Source: an uncultured Lewinella sp.
Lineage (GTDB): Bacteria; Bacteroidota; Bacteroidia; Chitinophagales; Saprospiraceae
NCBI GenBank assembly: GCA_913057785.1
Contig: CAJXPD010000030.1
Coordinates: forward strand, 1-53,349
Length of the DNA stretch: 53,349 bases
Direction of reading: 5' to 3'
The position numbers and the translations under genes are program-made. Below, in pieces: positions 1 to 9,093 of the stretch. How positions within the stretch are numbered: the stretch's first letter is position 1; every line of letters begins with the position of its first letter. Under the pieces are notes generated by a model. That model saw nothing but the letters and a program-made list of their open reading frames with translations. It searched no databases and had not been told where the DNA came from.

Positions 1-185
1 GCATTTGGGCTCCTTTGAATGAATCGCAACTTGCATTAATTAATTCCCGATGGGTCCGGCGCGTTACAGCAATTTCGGAAATTTGATATTGCTGTTTTAT
101 TTAATACTATAACATAGAATCAAAGGCAGTGAGTTCCATTTACTGGCAGAAAATAGTTGTACCCTTCATAACTGGATCTAAGTTT

Positions 186-2357
186 CTACCGGAGCAATGT
201 ACTCCAATCGATGTTTCCTATACCAACTTTCAATACAAAAAGCTCCTCTTGTCCACTTTTCTGATAAGCCGCTTTCACCTGCTGATAAGTCTGATTCGCC
301 TCTAAACCCGTTACAGGTTGGCCTAGGGCATTTCTCGGGTTTATGATCGTTAGTGCTGCTGGTTGAACTAGCGGCATGAGATCCGGGAGATCATAGTCTT
401 GTAGCATACCAGGAATAACCTCATAGGCAAAAGTGGGCGCATAGCTCCGAGTTTCCAACAGCCTTTGCAGGCTCACTAGCGGTTCTTTCAGGATGAGATG
501 AGTAAAATCCTGGCGAAGGGCGGCAAGATGAAGGGCAGGGGTACAAAGCGCGTGATCTGCCAGAAGAATGAGTTCCTTTCCTTTTGGATGAATACTCAGT
601 TGTATGTGATCCAATACATGCACAAGATCCTCAACCCACAAACTGGTCAGACTTTTGCCGACTAGGCTATTACCCAAGATTAGATTATAGTCAATGCCAT
701 CAATGTAGGAATCCCCGGTAAAAGTAGATTTCAATTCACCTATATTGAGCAGGTCGGGTGCGATGACTTGGTAGCCTGCCTGTACCAGCCGTTCCACTTC
801 TCCGCCAGCAGCTAGTGCCGCTTCTTTCCCCTCACTATTAAGATATAATATGAGTGGTTGTGGATTCTCGGAAGGATTGTGGATATGAAGAAATGGTATT
901 GGGTATCGCTCATCTGAGCACTCAAGAAAGTATTTTTCAATCACGAGATTTTCTCTTCTTATCCGACCGGTAAAGACTGCTTCAGTCTCTGCTTTTGGAG
1001 GGGTGAGATTCAATTTTCCCTGGATAGTTAACCGTAATAGTTTTTCGTTCTTAGGGCTCTTTTGGTAGGTTTGAAATTGTTCTTGGTTAACATCAAAAAC
1101 GGTTTTGCTTCCCATTGCCGTCACGACTTGCCCCGTTTCAGTAATCCTAAGCTCTTCTTCTGCAAATAACTCCATCGGATGATCGGTGGGATCACCAGGC
1201 AATCGGAGATGCTTTTGAAAGAAGGCATACATAGCTTCGCGATTAGACTTAGTCGATTGATGCCCAGCGTCATCTTCGGTCCAATGAAACTGATCTCCTG
1301 CTTCGAACAAGCCATAAACTCCCTTTACTTCAGCAATTGTTTCTCTTGCTCCTTGAATACTGAAGATATCTCGCGTAGTCGTCAGCATCAGTGTTGGCCT
1401 TGGGGCCCTGACAGTCAAAAGATCGGCATGTTCTAGGCCTCTCCGGATCCCGCCCAGGAAGTTCTGCTCCGCATCTTGGGGTCCGTTGGATTGCCAGAGG
1501 CGGCGAAAACTCGTGATGTAATTCTCTGGGGCTGCGGCCATGATGCGGGAATCGAAGGCAGCTATGTAAGCAGACTGCGTCCCACCTCCAGATCGGCCGG
1601 TAATGCCAATGCGAGAGGAATCTACTTCTGGCCGACTGATCAAATAGTCTACTGCTCGAATACCATCATGGATCATATAGCGAGCGATGGAAGACCCCGT
1701 GAGCAAAGCTTGGATACCGGCATAAGAATGCTCATTGGTGGGCCCTCCCCGATTGGGCTGCCCCGTAGCATCCAGATACTGGTAGCGTTCACCTTGACCG
1801 ATAGGATCAAAGGCTAAAACGACAAATCCTTTTTGTACCAGATTTAGAATGACTCCCTGGTAAGTCGGGCTTCGGAAGGCCTGCCCGGCATGCCCAGAAC
1901 AATAGATCACTGCTGGTGCAGGTTCTTGTCGAACTTTTGGGATGAATAAGCAAGCGGTAACATAATACCCAGGCAAAGACTGATACAATAGTTTTTCCAC
2001 CGTGAAAGACTTCCGGTCTAATCTCCCGACAATTTGCGGTCTAAGTGGCGTTTTCTCCGGTAAGCCTCCAATACTAGCTAAAAACTGCTCCTTTAGCGTT
2101 TCGATGCGCTGAAGCATAGCTTCCTGCGTATTGCATTTTCGTACTGTTTCTGCTCGTTGGTCCAGATATTGATCGGCTAGTTGATGAACATGTCGATACC
2201 AAGCGTGATTCAAGTTTTGGTACTTCATCCAACTCCCCACTCTACCCTGATAGCTATCAAAGACCTTCAGGGATTCCGTTTGCGAGGAGACCAAAACTGG
2301 TAAGATTAGCATACTACCTAATAGTAGCGGCCAGCTAAGCGCAGAGCTTCTTTTCAT
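186..2357 (-). CDS. secreted acetylxylan-esterase-like protein with two alpha/beta-hydrolase lobes
   Basis: Predicted exported carbohydrate- or ester-acting hydrolase. With the ATG at 2357 the product is 723 residues and begins MKRSSALSW followed by a hydrophobic stretch ending VLVSSQ, a good signal peptide. A TTG 12 bases further out is in frame but less likely. The first lobe (about residues 100-390) carries the nucleophile elbow GITGRSGGG with Ser256, and a His366 in the segment DDAGHQS fits the catalytic histidine; this matches the acetylxylan esterase / AXE1-like family. The second half (about 470-723) again looks like an alpha/beta-hydrolase (PLILYLNSEGK, then YQVIAPDLLNIGE), but where a GxSxG elbow is expected it reads ADHALC, so it is probably not catalytic. 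The gene stands alone, with no polysaccharide-utilisation partner beside it. The family assignment is sound; the substrate is unknown. Confidence 0.85.
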   Translation of the reverse strand: MKRSSALSWPLLLGSMLILPVLVSSQTESLKVFDSYQGRVGSWMKYQNLNHAWYRHVHQLADQYLDQRAETVRKCNTQEAMLQRIETLKEQFLASIGGLPEKTPLRPQIVGRLDRKSFTVEKLLYQSLPGYYVTACLFIPKVRQEPAPAVIYCSGHAGQAFRSPTYQGVILNLVQKGFVVLAFDPIGQGERYQYLDATGQPNRGGPTNEHSYAGIQALLTGSSIARYMIHDGIRAVDYLISRPEVDSSRIGITGRSGGGTQSAYIAAFDSRIMAAAPENYITSFRRLWQSNGPQDAEQNFLGGIRRGLEHADLLTVRAPRPTLMLTTTRDIFSIQGARETIAEVKGVYGLFEAGDQFHWTEDDAGHQSTKSNREAMYAFFQKHLRLPGDPTDHPMELFAEEELRITETGQVVTAMGSKTVFDVNQEQFQTYQKSPKNEKLLRLTIQGKLNLTPPKAETEAVFTGRIRRENLVIEKYFLECSDERYPIPFLHIHNPSENPQPLILYLNSEGKEAALAAGGEVERLVQAGYQVIAPDLLNIGELKSTFTGDSYIDGIDYNLILGNSLVGKSLTSLWVEDLVHVLDHIQLSIHPKGKELILLADHALCTPALHLAALRQDFTHLILKEPLVSLQRLLETRSYAPTFAYEVIPGMLQDYDLPDLMPLVQPAALTIINPRNALGQPVTGLEANQTYQQVKAAYQKSGQEELFVLKVGIGNIDWSTLLR

Positions 2358-2558
2358 TTCATTGAGCAATTTTATCCACGAATTATCAGAGCGAGCTAAG
2401 GTTTCATAATACTTTTAAAGTTACTATCTAATTCTCATTTCAGCTTAAGGATGGCGCAACTAGCCAGCATGCTCACAAGGATATCGAAAAGACGCAATAC
2501 CAGGCTTTCTAATCCTATTTTTCATTTTTTATCGATCAAAGGGTAAGAATTATCGCAA

Positions 2559-2576
2559 TTACTTGATATCAAGTAA
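2559..2576. promoter_or_regulatory. perfect 18-bp palindrome, candidate operator
   Basis: TTACTTGATATCAAGTAA is an uninterrupted 18-bp palindrome. It lies 27 bases upstream of a TAnnTTTG promoter element and about 76 bases upstream of the first of two paralogous secreted-protein genes, where a dimeric regulator would bind. No regulator gene is adjacent, so the operator role is inferred from position and symmetry only. Confidence 0.4.
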
Positions 2577-2602
2577 AAGAAACACGCATTTTATCGTCAA
2601 GC

Positions 2603-2610
2603 TACTTTTG
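2603..2610 (+). promoter_or_regulatory. Bacteroidota-type -7 element (TACTTTTG)
   Basis: TACTTTTG matches the Bacteroidota -7 consensus TAnnTTTG exactly and lies 42 bases upstream of the start of the secreted protein gene at 2652. No clear -33 TTG is seen. It would drive the tandem paralogue pair. Confidence 0.45.
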
Positions 2611-2651
2611 AGCTAGTAATTCAAAAGCGGCATAACCCAAACCCTTACAAT

Positions 2652-3548
2652 TTGAAAATTACCAACCTTATGCTAAGCTGTTGCCTGCTTTTTATGGCGG
2701 TCCAGCTGCATTCCCAACCCTTAGAAGCTGAAGTCAAGAAAATTACGGAGTTTAGAAGTTCTTTGCCACTCAGCAGTGAGCTTCGCCTGAGAGTTTTCAT
2801 CGATGCCCCAGGTAGATATGTTGACGGTCAAAAGATTAAGATTAGGGAGGCTTTAGGCATCGATGAAAACGGAGATTCACTCCAATTACTTCATTCCAAC
2901 TGGGGATACTATGCTTCTCCAACCAGTATCAACCTAAAGATGGAATTGCCCGCGCGCTCGGTGAGACGGCTTAAGCAGATCAAAGGGAAAGGAAGCGTAT
3001 TTAAACCAGATAAGGAAGAAACAAATATCCAGATAAAGAACTTCTTATCACGCCCCAATCAAAACCTCCTTACACCTGCAGCCCATCAACTTAAGGTCGC
3101 AGTAGTGCAAAACATCAAGCAAGATTCTTTTTTCGAAGCTTTAGGTATGGCTTATGAAAAGTCTCTACGGGAAGCTTATCCCAATATTTCTCGAAAAGAG
3201 CTGGATGCCCACTTCGAGATGATCAAGTTATCGAAAGAACGAAGCATGAGCGACGATCCAATCATTCACATCATCTCTGACGATCGGGATGGGAATATCT
3301 TGAGCATGAACATCTTGGATTCATCCGGTCAAGATGTGGTCGTCAGTGGAGTGATATTGCGTTGTCCCATGGATAAAGCCTTATCCAAGCTCTTGCATCT
3401 AAGAGATCAAGATTTCCAACATCTCACCCTTCGAACGTTGACCCTAAAAGACCGGCCATCCACAGATTGGTCGCTGGAAATACAGTACGTCGACCCCACA
3501 TTGGTAACGGAATATGACTTCGCTGTATTCAACATTATTCTACCTTAA
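2652..3548 (+). CDS. secreted protein of unknown function (tandem paralogue 1)
   Basis: 298 residues; I do not recognise a named family. The start is taken as TTG because MKITNLMLSCCLLF gives a proper signal peptide with a lysine ahead of the hydrophobic core and cleavage near LHSQ. The ATG 18 bases later would remove the charged n-region. The mature protein opens with EVKKITEFRSS, closely matching the segment SISEFRSS of the next gene. Both then share a beta-rich layout (IREALGIDENGDSLQ here, IPSLAIDDLGNRLS there), a middle segment starting NLL.P and a segment of the type LSMNILDSSGQDV. The two are therefore a tandem duplication, 15 bases apart and probably cotranscribed. Export to the periplasm or surface is likely; no sorting tail or catalytic motif is visible. 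Confidence 0.75.
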   Translation: MKITNLMLSCCLLFMAVQLHSQPLEAEVKKITEFRSSLPLSSELRLRVFIDAPGRYVDGQKIKIREALGIDENGDSLQLLHSNWGYYASPTSINLKMELPARSVRRLKQIKGKGSVFKPDKEETNIQIKNFLSRPNQNLLTPAAHQLKVAVVQNIKQDSFFEALGMAYEKSLREAYPNISRKELDAHFEMIKLSKERSMSDDPIIHIISDDRDGNILSMNILDSSGQDVVVSGVILRCPMDKALSKLLHLRDQDFQHLTLRTLTLKDRPSTDWSLEIQYVDPTLVTEYDFAVFNIILP

Positions 3549-3563
3549 CTCATCACCGTAAAC

Positions 3564-4364
3564 ATGAAAATGAACTTCAGTTCCCTACTTCTACTACTTA
3601 TCTGCTGCTCGACGCTATCAGCACAGGATTTCAGCGCCAAGATCGAAAGCATTAGCGAGTTTCGCTCTTCAGATCCAGGGGAAACTGCCTTAGACATCTA
3701 TCTGCATTACGATGGTCTTGATATCAATGAATATACCTTGTTCAAAGTGATCCCCAGCTTGGCTATCGACGACCTCGGTAATCGACTTTCAGCTGCAGGA
3801 AAACCAGACTTTCTACGACCGTCGATATCTCATGCCAAATTGGAAGGACCTATGCGTGATGCCTCCAGCTTACAACAAGTAGTTATGCAAATTCAGTGCT
3901 TTAATCCCAGTATTGAAAATGGAGCTATTGTCCGTATTCCCAACTTCTATGACAAGCGGGGCGCGAACCTATTGGCTCCCTACCACGAGTATCAGGATCT
4001 GAATTTTGTAGTGATAGATAGCATCGGCACCAAGGCTGAGATAGCAGCACTCATGGGGAAAGATACCCTGCCAGACTATATGGGTAGTGAATTTAAGCCA
4101 AGACCTGATCAAGATTGGTATGCTACTTACCTACTTTTTGAGGACCCAGAGGGACAAATCATGAAAATTGATATCCTGGATGCAGCAGGAAACCCGGTGG
4201 AACATATCAATTGGGATCGGCTGTCCTATGGTAAGGTGGTGCAGCAAAGAAGGATATATTTTCAAACCCCTATTCAAAAGGATTGGACCTTGCAGTTAGT
4301 ATTGGAGAATGAAAAAGCGCTATCCGAACAGACCGTTGAATTTGTTGACGTGAAGTTGCATTAG
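3564..4364 (+). CDS. secreted protein of unknown function (tandem paralogue 2)
   Basis: 266 residues with a clear signal peptide (MKMNFSSLLLLLICCSTLSAQ). It is the paralogue of the gene immediately upstream: SISEFRSSDPGE aligns with KITEFRSSLPLS, and MKIDILDAAGNPV aligns with LSMNILDSSGQDV. The 15-base gap and shared orientation suggest one transcript. The gene is followed by a 12-bp-stem hairpin shared with the convergent neighbour. There are no cysteines or catalytic motifs that point to an enzyme. The function is unknown. Confidence 0.75.
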   Translation: MKMNFSSLLLLLICCSTLSAQDFSAKIESISEFRSSDPGETALDIYLHYDGLDINEYTLFKVIPSLAIDDLGNRLSAAGKPDFLRPSISHAKLEGPMRDASSLQQVVMQIQCFNPSIENGAIVRIPNFYDKRGANLLAPYHEYQDLNFVVIDSIGTKAEIAALMGKDTLPDYMGSEFKPRPDQDWYATYLLFEDPEGQIMKIDILDAAGNPVEHINWDRLSYGKVVQQRRIYFQTPIQKDWTLQLVLENEKALSEQTVEFVDVKLH

Positions 4365-4439
4365 TTAAAAGCGAAAAGATGGAGATAAGGGATATTTATC
4401 GCTTTTAAAACCAATTCAATTAGCCTGATTGAAGTTTAA

Positions 4440-4481
4440 ATGGAGTTGTGCCTCTTACTAAACCAAGTAGCACAACTCCAT
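4440..4481. terminator. hairpin between convergent genes, likely bidirectional terminator
   Basis: ATGGAGTTGTGC (4440-4451) pairs perfectly with GCACAACTCCAT (4470-4481) around an 18-base loop. It lies between a plus-strand gene ending at 4364 and a minus-strand gene ending at 4498. The T-runs on either side are short, so termination may be weak or may need extra factors. Confidence 0.55.
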
Positions 4482-4497
4482 AAATTAGATAGTTTGC

Positions 4498-4920
4498 CTA
4501 CTTCTCCCCTCTACCCAACATAGCACCTACTACTCCCCCCATCAGGGCAAAAACGATGGTTTGTAAAACAATTTCAACCACAGTACCCGTCAAACTAGAC
4601 ACATTGGTACTACCGAAACTAATCAATTCGTTCCCCAGGCTAATCAGGCCGCCTAAAATCAAGCCTGCTTTGGCTCCGCCGGCAAAGGTGCTGATATTGG
4701 CCCACCGACCAAAAATGATAGCAAAAAGCCATCCGAAGGCGAGATGTCCTATGATCAATGGAATCCATCCAAACTCCTCAGGGCTCTTCATCACGCCACT
4801 AGCCGAGCCATTTAGTGTATCGCCGAATCGAGGCAGTGTAAAACCGAAAATCATGCTGCCAATCAATAAAAGAGACATTGCGCCAGCTACGCCTGCTAGA
4901 ATAATTTTGTTGTTAGTCAT
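4498..4920 (-). CDS. small integral membrane protein, four predicted helices
   Basis: 140 residues from the ATG at 4920 (MTNNKIILAGVAG...); a longer reading from 4965 adds 15 residues that spoil the membrane start. Four hydrophobic segments are visible: about residues 5-27 (ending IGSMIFGF), 52-72 (LIIGHLAFGWLFAI), 80-100 (AGLILGGLISLG) and 112-135 (IVFALMGGVVGAML). The layout, with GRWANISTFAGGAKAG between helices 2 and 3, is of a type I know as a small uncharacterised membrane protein in many Bacteroidota genomes. It stands alone between two intergenic gaps and gives no functional clue. Confidence 0.7.
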   Translation of the reverse strand: MTNNKIILAGVAGAMSLLLIGSMIFGFTLPRFGDTLNGSASGVMKSPEEFGWIPLIIGHLAFGWLFAIIFGRWANISTFAGGAKAGLILGGLISLGNELISFGSTNVSSLTGTVVEIVLQTIVFALMGGVVGAMLGRGEK

Positions 4921-5060
4921 TTTTGTTTGTGTTATGAATAAGAATTGCGCTGTATAGATTCTCACAGCCTTGACAATGCGAATATGCAGGCTTGGGGCTC
5001 CACTTAGTTATTCAATAGCGTGCAAAGCTTTGTCCTCGGGTTGTAGAGGTACGAAAAGGT

Positions 5061-5085
5061 TTTGCTATTCGTTGTACGAAGCAAA
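5061..5085 (-). terminator. weak hairpin downstream of the hybrid two-component gene
   Basis: TTTGC-TA-TTCG / CGAA-GCAAA fold into an interrupted stem just past the stop of the hybrid sensor-regulator gene. On the minus strand it is followed by a short, impure T-run (CCTTTTCG). A weak terminator candidate only. Confidence 0.25.
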
Positions 5086-5115
5086 GGAATGAAAACGCAA
5101 AGAATAGATAATCAA

Positions 5116-8100
5116 CTATTTGTGAGTTGTGCTAGGCGGGTGGCCATATTTGGCTTGAAAACTCTTGGAAAAGTGAGCGAGGTTCTTGTATCCAACTTCA
5201 AAAGCTACTTCGGAGACGTTTTGATCGGTGGTTTGTAGGAGCTCCTTAGCCCGATTGAGGCGATAATCGCGGATAAAAGCCGAGGGAGAAATGCCAATTA
5301 GCGCGCGCATTTTTCGGAATAGTTGTGAGCGGCTCATGCCAATTTTTTGACACAGTTGGGGTAACGCAAAATCCTCATCCTGATAGTGCTTAGCAACTAC
5401 TTCTTTGACCTTTTGTAAAAATGCATTTTCAATTTGTACTCCATCTACTCCTAACTCTTTTGCCTTGGGTTGACCTAAAAACTTGTTCGAGAAATGGGCC
5501 ATCATTCGCTGCTGTCGTTCCATCAGCATTTCCAGTCGAACGAGTAGCTCTTCCTTGTCGAATGGTTTGATCAAGTAGACGTCAGCTCCTCGCTTTAAGC
5601 CGGCGAGTTTTGAGGGATGATCGGCTTTAGCAGTGAGTAAAATAATGGGAATGTGGCTGGTACGTTCATCATTCTTCAATGTATCACAAACTTCATAGCC
5701 GTCTTTCTCCGGCATCATCACATCGCTAATAATCAGGTCAGGAACTTGCTGCAAAGCCTTTTCAACCCCAATCTTCCCATTGTATGCCACTTGTACCTGA
5801 TACTGCTCAGCCAAACAGCTTTTCAAGTAGATAACCACGTCCCGATTATCTTCAATGATCAGGACCTGTGGCAAATCCTGCTGTTGTGTGCCAAGCACTG
5901 GCACCTCTTCAGATGTTGTAGTAAGGATGGGATCTTGCACCGGTGCAGCGGGCCCCTCGATAATTTCAGCCTTCGTATGTATGGGTAAGCTGACCAGAAA
6001 TCGAGTGCCTTTCCCCTCTTCACTTTCCACCCTTATCTCTCCCCCCATCAACCTGACTAGTTCCCTGGTATGCGCCAATCCAATGCCAGTGCCCTCCCCT
6101 ACCCGAGTAGTCGAATTATCCACTTGATAAAAGCGATCAAACACATGGGGTAAGTCCTTTGCTGAAATCCCAATTCCGGTATCTTCCACCCCAATCTGTA
6201 GCCATTGCCCTCGTACCATCAATTTAACCTGCACATCTCCATCGGGAGGGGTGAATTTGAGCGCATTGGAAATCAAATTGGTCAGTACTTGCTGTATTTG
6301 CACTGGATCATAATCCATCATCAAAGACTCCTGATTGGAGAAAAAGCGGAGCGATAAATTCTTGCTGTTGGCGTAAGTCTGGAAAGACTCCGTTACATAG
6401 CTCAAAAAAGGCACGATATCGCCCTGTTTGAGTTCCAATTGGAAGGACTGATCTTCCAACTTGGATAAGTCCAGCAGCTGGTTCACTAGGCGAAGTAGAT
6501 TTTTACCATTGTTTTCGATCAATCGAGTCCCGTTATCCAAATACTTCGTCGGCTGGTTACGAATTTGCTGGACCATGCCCAAAATGATAGTCAATGGTGT
6601 CCGGAATTCATGGGTTAGGTTGGTGTAAAGTCGACTCTTGAAGGCATCAAGTTCCTTAAAGCGCTTTGCTTCTTCCGCTTTGAGGTTTAGTTCATTTTGT
6701 AACAGTAATCGCTTCTTGAGGTATTGATAGATCCCGTAGGCAGCTAGTAGTACCAATATTGCATAAACGAGATAGGCCCAACCCGTTTCCCACCAAGGCG
6801 GCAAGACAGTTACCATAACCGCGAGCTGATTGCGGTGCCATTGTCCGTCGCTGTCGCGAGCTTTTACCCGGAAGGTGTAGTCCCCAGCAGGCAGACTACT
6901 GAAGCGGGTAAAATTGAATTGTGAGGGGGTGGACCAGCTATCCTCATAACCTTCCATTTGATAACTATAATACACCTCTTCTGGGCTCCGATAATCCGTC
7001 AGCGCATACTCAAAGGTGAAAGAACGCTTCCAATAATTCAGTTCTACTTTCGGATCTCTGTCAAAACCATAATATTTCACGGTAGTGTCGTTCTGTACAT
7101 CTACAAACTCTAGAGACGACAGCACCATTTGAGCCTCCTCATTTCGACTGCGATATTCCTCCATTATTTCTTGTGGAAAAAAGGCATTGATGCCTCGTAA
7201 TCCACCAAAGAACATGCGCCCATTCTTTGCCTTGAAAAAGGACAGCCTATTGAATTCATTATGGGTAAGACCATCCTCTTCAAAGAAGTTGATAAAGGAC
7301 TGTTTTGCAATATGAAAACGCGAAAGACCATTGTTGGTACTCAACCAGATACACGAATCCCCTTCCATCAATAGGCCTGATACAAAGTTATTGGGCAGGC
7401 CATCCTTTTCTGTAAAGTGATGGGTTTGTTGGGTGAGGGGATTAAAATGGAGTAATCCAAGATCTGTAGCCAGCCAGACGGCTCCTTCCGCATCTTCCTC
7501 TATGGCTAGAATACGAGAAACCGGAAGCTTCCAATCCGTAGCATCAAACCAACGCTGTTCCTTGGTCCGAGGATTATACCGTAATAAGCTGGCTTTATGA
7601 CCGATCCATACATATTCACTATTTGGCCCAGCGTACATCGCTTCAGTGAGATAAACTATCTTATGAGGCAACTCCAATTCTTTTACCCAAAGCAGCGTAT
7701 CTTGGAGGGTATCCAGGTAAAACAACTCATTCAGATGCACCCACCAGAGTGTTCCTTCTTTATCCCTACTAAATATCCCAGCTTCCGCTACATCTGAAGT
7801 GGAACCAGCAACTGCTTCTTGAACGCCTGTTTCTGTATGCAGCAGCTGTCCATTGTTTAACCATACTTTTTCTCCAGCGTAATCTAAACCCCAAGGAAAT
7901 GGGTAGGAATCATCGGTAAAGAGGGCCAGTTCTTCTTTTGTATCTGGATCCAATTTTGCGATACCGCGATAGAAACTAGCATAAATGTGCCCTTCTTCAT
8001 CTTCTGTCAGTCCCCGGAAGCTGCAAAAACCATTGCAAACCACTCTACGGCTGGAAAAATAATGATCAAAAGCTACGGTCTGCAGTGTTGCTTTAATCAA

Positions 8101-9093
8101 ACCCAGCGAGGTAAGAATCCAAGAATTACCCGTATTATCTGTTTCCACATATACGATTCTATCAAGTTCGGGAATAAGTTCTTCAATATCTGACTGAAAG
8201 ACATAGAGGGTATCTTGGGTTACATCATAATAGGACAAATTCTTACGTACACCAATAGCCCAAAAATTGCCTGTCCCATCTTCTTTGACACCCGTTACCC
8301 ATAATTCTTCCTCCTTCGCTAAAAAGCGATTAATCGGATGAGACTCCAGTGTCCCTGCCTTCAGATCCAACAAATAAATTCTATTCCCTTTCGGGGTTCC
8401 AACCACTACATACGCGTTCTTTGGCTGGAACAGCAAAGTTCTAACGTTACAGCCTGGACAATCCTTCAACTGAACGACTTTCCTTTTCTTCCCCTGTCCT
8501 TCTTTAATCTCGAAGATTTTGTCATGGGTACCTACGTAGGGAGTACCCTTCTCATCAAATGCCATGGTTATGCCTACAGAAGGGCTTTCGATATCACGAA
8601 ATTTGGTAAGGGTGAATTGACCGTTGGCAAAGCGCCAAACGTCCACAAGCTTACTATTGTTTCTATAGTGTATAAATAGACAGTTGTCCCCGATAACTTC
8701 TAGGAAATGAAACCTCTCCAAATTTGCTGCTACCTCCTCTGGATACGGATAGGCTGTCCATTCATCATGTTCCGGGTTAACTATATAAAACTCGCTTTCA
8801 CTCGAGATGGCAAGCAAGGAATCTTGGTAGGAACTTAGTCCAAGAAAACGTTTCCCACTGAACGAAAACTGATTTTCAGACAACGGATAACGCACAAAAT
8901 TTCTACCATCAAAACGGTGTAACTTATAGTCATTGAGCAGCCAAAGAAACCCTTTATTATCCTGAGTAAGATTGGCAGTGAAGTTCCCCGATAGGCCATC
9001 GGAGCTATTATAGTAAGTAAAGCTTGCTTTCTGAGTCTTAGCTCCAAAGCAGCAAAGAAATACGAGACCAATAGTGACTAGCAGCTTCCACAT
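5116..9093 (-). CDS. hybrid two-component system sensor kinase / response regulator (HTCS)
   Basis: A one-protein signalling system that senses a periplasmic ligand and binds DNA in the cytoplasm. From the ATG at 9093 it has 1325 residues and a signal peptide (MWKLLVTIGLVFLCC); an ATG at 9138 is also in frame. Order: periplasmic two-propeller region (about 20-660, with repeats such as GAVWLATDLGLLHFNP), Y_Y_Y domain (about 690-755), one membrane helix (about 768-790), HisKA with the phospho-acceptor His828 in LTHEFRTPLT, HATPase (N box NLISNALKF, G boxes DTGIGI and GEGTGIGLA), receiver domain with Asp1124 in ISDVMMPEKDG and Lys in YLIKPF, then an AraC-type HTH (about 1220-1325). All catalytic residues are present. 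Relatives usually control polysaccharide-utilisation loci, but no such locus lies beside this gene, so its target is unknown. Confidence 0.95.
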   Translation of the reverse strand: MWKLLVTIGLVFLCCFGAKTQKASFTYYNSSDGLSGNFTANLTQDNKGFLWLLNDYKLHRFDGRNFVRYPLSENQFSFSGKRFLGLSSYQDSLLAISSESEFYIVNPEHDEWTAYPYPEEVAANLERFHFLEVIGDNCLFIHYRNNSKLVDVWRFANGQFTLTKFRDIESPSVGITMAFDEKGTPYVGTHDKIFEIKEGQGKKRKVVQLKDCPGCNVRTLLFQPKNAYVVVGTPKGNRIYLLDLKAGTLESHPINRFLAKEEELWVTGVKEDGTGNFWAIGVRKNLSYYDVTQDTLYVFQSDIEELIPELDRIVYVETDNTGNSWILTSLGLIKATLQTVAFDHYFSSRRVVCNGFCSFRGLTEDEEGHIYASFYRGIAKLDPDTKEELALFTDDSYPFPWGLDYAGEKVWLNNGQLLHTETGVQEAVAGSTSDVAEAGIFSRDKEGTLWWVHLNELFYLDTLQDTLLWVKELELPHKIVYLTEAMYAGPNSEYVWIGHKASLLRYNPRTKEQRWFDATDWKLPVSRILAIEEDAEGAVWLATDLGLLHFNPLTQQTHHFTEKDGLPNNFVSGLLMEGDSCIWLSTNNGLSRFHIAKQSFINFFEEDGLTHNEFNRLSFFKAKNGRMFFGGLRGINAFFPQEIMEEYRSRNEEAQMVLSSLEFVDVQNDTTVKYYGFDRDPKVELNYWKRSFTFEYALTDYRSPEEVYYSYQMEGYEDSWSTPSQFNFTRFSSLPAGDYTFRVKARDSDGQWHRNQLAVMVTVLPPWWETGWAYLVYAILVLLAAYGIYQYLKKRLLLQNELNLKAEEAKRFKELDAFKSRLYTNLTHEFRTPLTIILGMVQQIRNQPTKYLDNGTRLIENNGKNLLRLVNQLLDLSKLEDQSFQLELKQGDIVPFLSYVTESFQTYANSKNLSLRFFSNQESLMMDYDPVQIQQVLTNLISNALKFTPPDGDVQVKLMVRGQWLQIGVEDTGIGISAKDLPHVFDRFYQVDNSTTRVGEGTGIGLAHTRELVRLMGGEIRVESEEGKGTRFLVSLPIHTKAEIIEGPAAPVQDPILTTTSEEVPVLGTQQQDLPQVLIIEDNRDVVIYLKSCLAEQYQVQVAYNGKIGVEKALQQVPDLIISDVMMPEKDGYEVCDTLKNDERTSHIPIILLTAKADHPSKLAGLKRGADVYLIKPFDKEELLVRLEMLMERQQRMMAHFSNKFLGQPKAKELGVDGVQIENAFLQKVKEVVAKHYQDEDFALPQLCQKIGMSRSQLFRKMRALIGISPSAFIRDYRLNRAKELLQTTDQNVSEVAFEVGYKNLAHFSKSFQAKYGHPPSTTHK

